Below, piece after piece: positions 60,213-64,000 of a stretch of DNA of 64,000 bases; position 1 is the stretch's first letter; each line of letters starts with the position of its first letter. A model generated the notes under the pieces. The model was not told where the DNA came from and did not search any database. It saw only the letters and a list, made by a program, of their open reading frames with translations. Both the position numbers and the translations under genes were made by a program. Source of the stretch: Mayfieldus sp963772265 (GTDB taxonomy: Bacteria; Actinomycetota; Thermoleophilia; Solirubrobacterales; 70-9); the NCBI GenBank assembly GCA_963772265.1, contig CAVYWS010000005.1:186001-250000 (forward strand), read 5' to 3'.

Positions 60213-61868
60213 ATGCGACTGGTTCAGCGGCGAATAGGGCTCCTGTTCGCCGCCTTCCTTCTCTGCTTCACGGTGATCGTCGCGCGGGCGATGTGGCTGC
60301 AGGGCGTCCGTGGCGGCGCCCTGGCGTCGCAGGCGCTCGGCCAGCAGACCGAGAACGTGATGGTCCCGGGGCTGCGCGGTCGCGTCCTCGACCGCCGTGG
60401 ACAGCCGCTTGCCGTCTCCGAGGACGCGGCGAGCGTCTACGCGACCCCGTACCAGGTCAAGGACCCCGAGCGGACCGCGACCCGTCTCGCCGGCGTCCTC
60501 GACGTCTCCCGCGACGAGCTTCTCAAGGGCCTGACGGCGCAGACCGGCTTCTCCTATCTGGCCCACAAGGTCGACGTTCCCAGCGCCGAGAAGGTCAAGC
60601 GGATGAAGCTGGCCGGGATCGGGACCCTGCCGGACAGCCGCCGCACCTACCCCCAGGGCCCGCTGGCGGGGCAGGTGCTGGGCGCGGTCAGCACCGACAA
60701 CCGCGGCCTCAGCGGGCTGGAGGCGGGCCAGCAGGACGTCCTCGGCGGCACCGACGGCGAGGAGAAGATCGTCAAGGATGCGCTCGGCGAGCCGATCCGG
60801 CTGGAGACGATGCGCGCGGCCAGCGACGGCCACGACATCAAGACGACCCTCGACTCGGCGCTTCAGGCGAAGACCGAGCAGGTCGTCACCGAGACCGCCC
60901 AGCGTTTCGCCGCGAAGGGAGCGACGGCGGTCGTGATGGACCCGAAGACCTCCGAGGTCCTGGCGATGGCGAACTACCCGCAGCTCGACCCCAGCGACCT
61001 CGCCGACGCCGACCCCAGCGACCTCGCCAACCAGGCCACCGGCTTCACCTACGAGCCCGGCTCGACCTTCAAGGCCTTCACCGTCGCCGGGGCGCTCGAG
61101 GACCACGTCGTCACCCCGTCGTCGAGCTTCTACCTGCCGCCGACGATCAAGGTCGCCGACCGGACGATCGAGGACGCCGAGCCGCGCGGCGCCGAGACCT
61201 TGACCACCGCTCAGATCCTCGCCCAGTCCTCGAACGTCGGCGCGATCACGATCGCGCTCAAGCTCGGCGCGACCAGATTCAGCCGTTGGGTCAACCGCTT
61301 CGGCTTCGGGCACCGGACCGGGATCCAGTTCCCGGCGGAGGAGATGGGGATCGTGCCCTCCTACGACGACTACTCGGGCTCCTCGATCGGCAACCTGCCG
61401 ATCGGGCAGGGCCTCTCGGTGACGCCGATCCAGATGATGGAGGGCTACGCGGCGATCGCCAACGGCGGCTTCCTGAGGCCCCCGCAGCTGCTCGAGCAGG
61501 TCGATGGGCAGGCGGTCACCGAGCCGCCCGGCCGCCGGGTGATCAAGCCCGACGTCGCGGCGCAGGTGCGGCAGATGCTCGAGGGCGTCCTGGCCCCCGG
61601 CGGAACCGCCTCCGAGGTCAGCGTCCCCGGCTACACGCTGGCCGGCAAGACGGGAACCGCCCAGGTGGCCGAGAACGGCGGCTACTCCGAGACCAAGTTC
61701 GTCGCCTCCTTCATCGGCTTCGCGCCGGCCCAGAACCCGCGCCTGCTGGTCGCGGTGATCGTCGACCAGCCGCAGGGCACCGAATACTCGGGCGGAGCCG
61801 TCGCGGCCCCCGCCTTCGGCGAGATCGCCTCCTTCGCGCTGCCCTATCTGGGCATCGCGCCTGACTGA
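60213..61868 (+). CDS. ftsI: Septal peptidoglycan transpeptidase (PBP2b/FtsI class B)
   Basis: Cross-links septal peptidoglycan, working with FtsW. 551 residues: N-terminal membrane anchor (IGLLFAAFLLCFTVIVARAM), the class B dimerisation domain (GLRGRVLDRRGQPLAVSEDA), and the transpeptidase domain with S-x-x-K in EPGSTFKAF (about residue 283), S-x-N in AQSSNVGAI, and K-T-G in AGKTGTAQVAE. No PASTA repeats at the C-terminus. ATG 60213 is chosen over the upstream frame because it begins the typical basic-then-hydrophobic N-terminus. Confidence 0.93.
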   Translation: MRLVQRRIGLLFAAFLLCFTVIVARAMWLQGVRGGALASQALGQQTENVMVPGLRGRVLDRRGQPLAVSEDAASVYATPYQVKDPERTATRLAGVLDVSRDELLKGLTAQTGFSYLAHKVDVPSAEKVKRMKLAGIGTLPDSRRTYPQGPLAGQVLGAVSTDNRGLSGLEAGQQDVLGGTDGEEKIVKDALGEPIRLETMRAASDGHDIKTTLDSALQAKTEQVVTETAQRFAAKGATAVVMDPKTSEVLAMANYPQLDPSDLADADPSDLANQATGFTYEPGSTFKAFTVAGALEDHVVTPSSSFYLPPTIKVADRTIEDAEPRGAETLTTAQILAQSSNVGAITIALKLGATRFSRWVNRFGFGHRTGIQFPAEEMGIVPSYDDYSGSSIGNLPIGQGLSVTPIQMMEGYAAIANGGFLRPPQLLEQVDGQAVTEPPGRRVIKPDVAAQVRQMLEGVLAPGGTASEVSVPGYTLAGKTGTAQVAENGGYSETKFVASFIGFAPAQNPRLLVAVIVDQPQGTEYSGGAVAAPAFGEIASFALPYLGIAPD

Positions 61869-61896
61869 TCCTGTGCCCCTGTTGTAATTCCCGGCG

Positions 61897-63352
61897 ATGC
61901 AGCTCAGTGAGCTGATCGCAGCAACCACTGTCGAGGCGGTGACCGGCGACGCCGGAATCGAGATAACCGGGCTCGCCTACGACAGCACCCGGGCGCACGA
62001 AGGCACGCTCTTCTTCTGCGTGCCCGGCGCAACCCGTGACGGCCACGAGTTCGCCCCGGCCGCGGTCGAGGCCGGGGCGGCGGCTCTGGTGGTCGAGCGC
62101 GAGCTCGAGCTGCCGGTGCCCCAGGTCAGGGTGGCCGACGCCCGCGCGGCGATGGCGCCGATCGCGGCGCGGTTCTGGGGCGATCCGACGGCCGAGCTGC
62201 GGCTCGCCGGGATCACCGGCACCAACGGCAAGACCACGACGGCGTTTCTGCTCCGCGACGTGCTCGAGGCGGCCGGCGTGCAGTGCGGGCTGCTGGGGAC
62301 GGTGAAGCAGATCGTCGGCGGGGTCGAGGAGGAGGTCGTCCGCACCACCCCGGAGGCGATCGACCTCAACGCGACCTTCCGCCGCATGCTCGACTCCGGC
62401 GACCGGGCCTGCGTGATGGAGGTCTCCTCGCACGCCCTGGCGCTTCACCGCGCCGACTCGCTTCGCTTCGAGACCGCGGTGTTCACCAACCTCAGCCAGG
62501 ACCACCTCGACTTCCACGCCGACATGGAGGACTACTTCGCGGCCAAGCGGCTGCTGTTCGAAGCGGGGCCCGGCGCCTCGGTGGTCAACGTCGACGACTC
62601 CTACGGCAGGCGCCTGGCGGAGGAGATCGACTGCCTGACCTTCTCGGCCGAGGGGGCGGAGGCCGACTTCCGGGCCACGGGGGTGAGCTCCGACCAGGCG
62701 GGCGCGAGCTTCACCGTTCAGGGCCCTGACGGGGAGGTGGACGTGCGAACCGGTCTGCCGGGAGACTTCAACGTCGCCAATGCCCTCGCCGCGATGGCAG
62801 CCGCGCACACCCTGGGCGTCGGCTCCGACACAGCGGCGAGCGGCACTGGGGATGGCAGCCGGAGTCCCGGGCCGTTTCGAGCCGATCGACGAGGGCCAGC
62901 CGTTCACCGTCCTGGTCGACTACGCGCACACGCCGGAGGCGCTGGAGAACGTCCTGCGAGCCGCGCGCCCGCTGACCGAAGGCCGGCTGATCGTCGTCTT
63001 CGGGGCCGGCGGCGACCGCGACCGCGACAAGCGCCCGCGGATGGGGAAGATCGCGGCCGAGCTCTCCGACCTGGCGATCGTCACCTCCGACAACCCACGC
63101 TCCGAGCGGCCCGAGGCGATCATCGAGGAGATCCTGGCCGGGATCGAGGACCGCGAGGCGGTCGCGGTCGAGGCCGACCGCCGCGCCGCGATCGGCCTGG
63201 CGCTGCGCGAGGCCGGCGCCGGGGACACGGTGATGATCGCCGGCAAGGGCCACGAGCAGGGCCAGGAGTTCGAGGGCGGCCGGAAGATCCCCTTCGACGA
63301 CCGCGAGGTCGCGCGGGAGGGGCTGCGCGCCCTGCGGGCGGAGGCTTCGTGA
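61897..63352 (+). CDS. murE: UDP-MurNAc-tripeptide synthetase MurE, meso-DAP type (frameshifted)
   Basis: Adds the third amino acid to UDP-MurNAc-dipeptide using ATP. N-terminal UMAG-binding domain (ITGLAYDSTRAHEGTLFFCV), ATP loop GITGTNGKTTTAFLLR, the central motifs TTPEAIDL, EVSSHALALHR and TNLSQDHLDFHADMEDYFAA with the carbamylated-Lys site (AAKRLLF), and the C-terminal domain FTVLVDYAHTPEALENVL. The specificity motif reads SDNPRSERPEAI; DNPR marks meso-diaminopimelate as substrate. The frame breaks at about 62840 (ACAGCGGCGAGCGGCACTGG), where skipping one base restores ALGMAAGVPGRFEPID. The stop overlaps murF (GTGA). About 485 residues. Confidence 0.9.
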
Positions 63353-64000
63353 TCGAGCTCTCCCCGGAGCGGATCGCCGAGGCGGCGGGGGCCGAGATCG
63401 CCGCCCGCGGCGGCGATCGAGGGCCGGCCCGGGCGGTGATCGACTCGCGCGACGTCGGTCCGGGCGATCTGTTCGTGGGGCTGCCGGGGCAGCAGGTTGA
63501 CGGCGGCAGCTTCGCCGCCGCGGCGCTCGAGGCGGGCGCCTGGGGGGTGCTGGTCGCACCCGAGTGGGCCGACGAGCCTGGAGGGCGGCTGGGTGATCGC
63601 GGCGACCGACCCGCTCGTCGGCCTCGGCGGCCTGGCGCGCGAATGGCGGCGCGAGCTCGGCGCCAAGGTGGTCGGGGTGACCGGCTCGGTCGGCAAGACC
63701 TCGGTCAAGGACATCTGCGCGGCGCTGCTGCCGGGCAGCGTCCACGCCAGCCAGGAGAACTACAACACCGAGATCGGGCTGCCGCTGGCCGTGCTCGAGG
63801 CCGCCGCCGGGACCGACGTCCTGGTCCTGGAGATGGCGATGCGGGGGGCGGGCCAGATCGCGCTGCTGGCGGCGATCGCCGAGCCCGACGTCGCGGTGAT
63901 CACCAATGTCGGCCCCGTGCACGTCGAGCTGCTCGGCTCGGTCGAGGCGATCGCCGCCGTCAAGGCCGAGATCCTCGCCCACCTGCCCGGGGACGGGACC
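63349..64000 (+). CDS. murF: UDP-MurNAc-tripeptide-D-Ala-D-Ala ligase MurF (3' partial, frameshifted)
   Basis: GTG start overlapping the murE stop. N-terminal part: IELSPERIAEAAGAEIAARG, VIDSRDVGPGDLFVGLPGQQ, DGGSFAAAALEAGAWGVLVA. The frame breaks at about 63588 in CCTGGAGGGCGGC; the other frame gives GGWVIAATDPLVGLGGLARE, the ATP loop VVGVTGSVGKTSVKDI, and the MurF hallmark NYNTEIGLPLAVLEA with LEMAMRGAGQIALL and AVITNVGPVHVELLGS. It runs off the window end. MurF completes the pentapeptide precursor of peptidoglycan. Confidence 0.9.
   Translation, partial: MIELSPERIAEAAGAEIAARGGDRGPARAVIDSRDVGPGDLFVGLPGQQVDGGSFAAAALEAGAWGVLVAPEWADEPGGRLGDRGDRPARRPRRPGARMAARARRQGGRGDRLGRQDLGQGHLRGAAAGQRPRQPGELQHRDRAAAGRARGRRRDRRPGPGDGDAGGGPDRAAGGDRRARRRGDHQCRPRARRAARLGRGDRRRQGRDPRPPARGRD

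Noticed and set aside
1..64000. Programmed ribosomal frameshifting as the cause of the frame breaks
   Set aside because: The sites have no common slippery heptamer, pseudoknot or stop arrangement and affect unrelated genes in both shift directions; sequence error is simpler.
1..64000. CRISPR array, prophage or IS element
   Set aside because: I saw no regularly spaced repeats, integrase, structural phage genes or transposase; the only mobile-looking element is the 164-bp palindrome.

Overview
The window is GC-rich, gene-dense DNA from one bacterial chromosome. Gene content points to a Gram-positive actinobacterium, most likely class Thermoleophilia (Solirubrobacterales-like). The evidence is a division/cell-wall cluster with mraZ first, a MurE with the DNPR motif of meso-diaminopimelate ligases, an mce operon, actinobacterial-style riboswitches, and several secreted proteins of a type I associate with that group. 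The taxonomic call is inference. I see no rRNA, phage, IS transposase or CRISPR.

Layout. 1-15 kb: secreted or membrane proteins, a GNAT acetyltransferase, an acyl-CoA carboxyltransferase, a PAS-GGDEF cyclase, a PQQ-type sugar dehydrogenase, two cell-wall hydrolases (one behind a c-di-AMP riboswitch), a haloalkane dehalogenase and a metallophosphoesterase. 15-24 kb: six consecutive MCE-domain genes with no YrbE permease or Mkl ATPase beside them; a 164-bp palindrome interrupts the mce5/mce6 junction. 24-33 kb: SHOCT proteins, an ECF sigma factor with fused zinc finger and membrane segment, a DUF2294 gene, a flippase-like membrane protein, a cyclase/ATPase/TPR regulator, tRNA-Glu and tRNA-Leu. 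33-41.6 kb: a cobalamin riboswitch drives an overlapping five-gene operon of two DUF4430 proteins, EcfT, a double EcfA and an S-component fused to an alpha/alpha-barrel domain. Two paralogous secreted proteins flank it. 41.6-46 kb: nitroreductase, glpD, fsa, a divergent rho. 46-50 kb: small stress-type genes, a chimeric locus, and a TetR/PPOX pair with its operator. 50-57 kb: response regulator, histidine kinase and CpaB, then a macro-domain protein and pyruvate kinase, then Tad pilus tadABC. 57-64 kb: MraZ boxes, mraZ, rsmH, ftsL, ftsI, murE, and murF running off the window.

The strongest candidate for a little-described system is the cobalamin locus. It combines, under a B12 riboswitch, the two folds that make up animal intrinsic factor/transcobalamin (an alpha/alpha barrel and a DUF4430-type beta domain) with a complete ECF importer. 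The barrel is joined to the transporter's own S-component.

Caution: at least fourteen single-base frame breaks occur, including in rho, murE and murF, which should be essential. The simplest reading is consensus indel errors in a draft or metagenome assembly. I have annotated across these breaks and said so in each entry.
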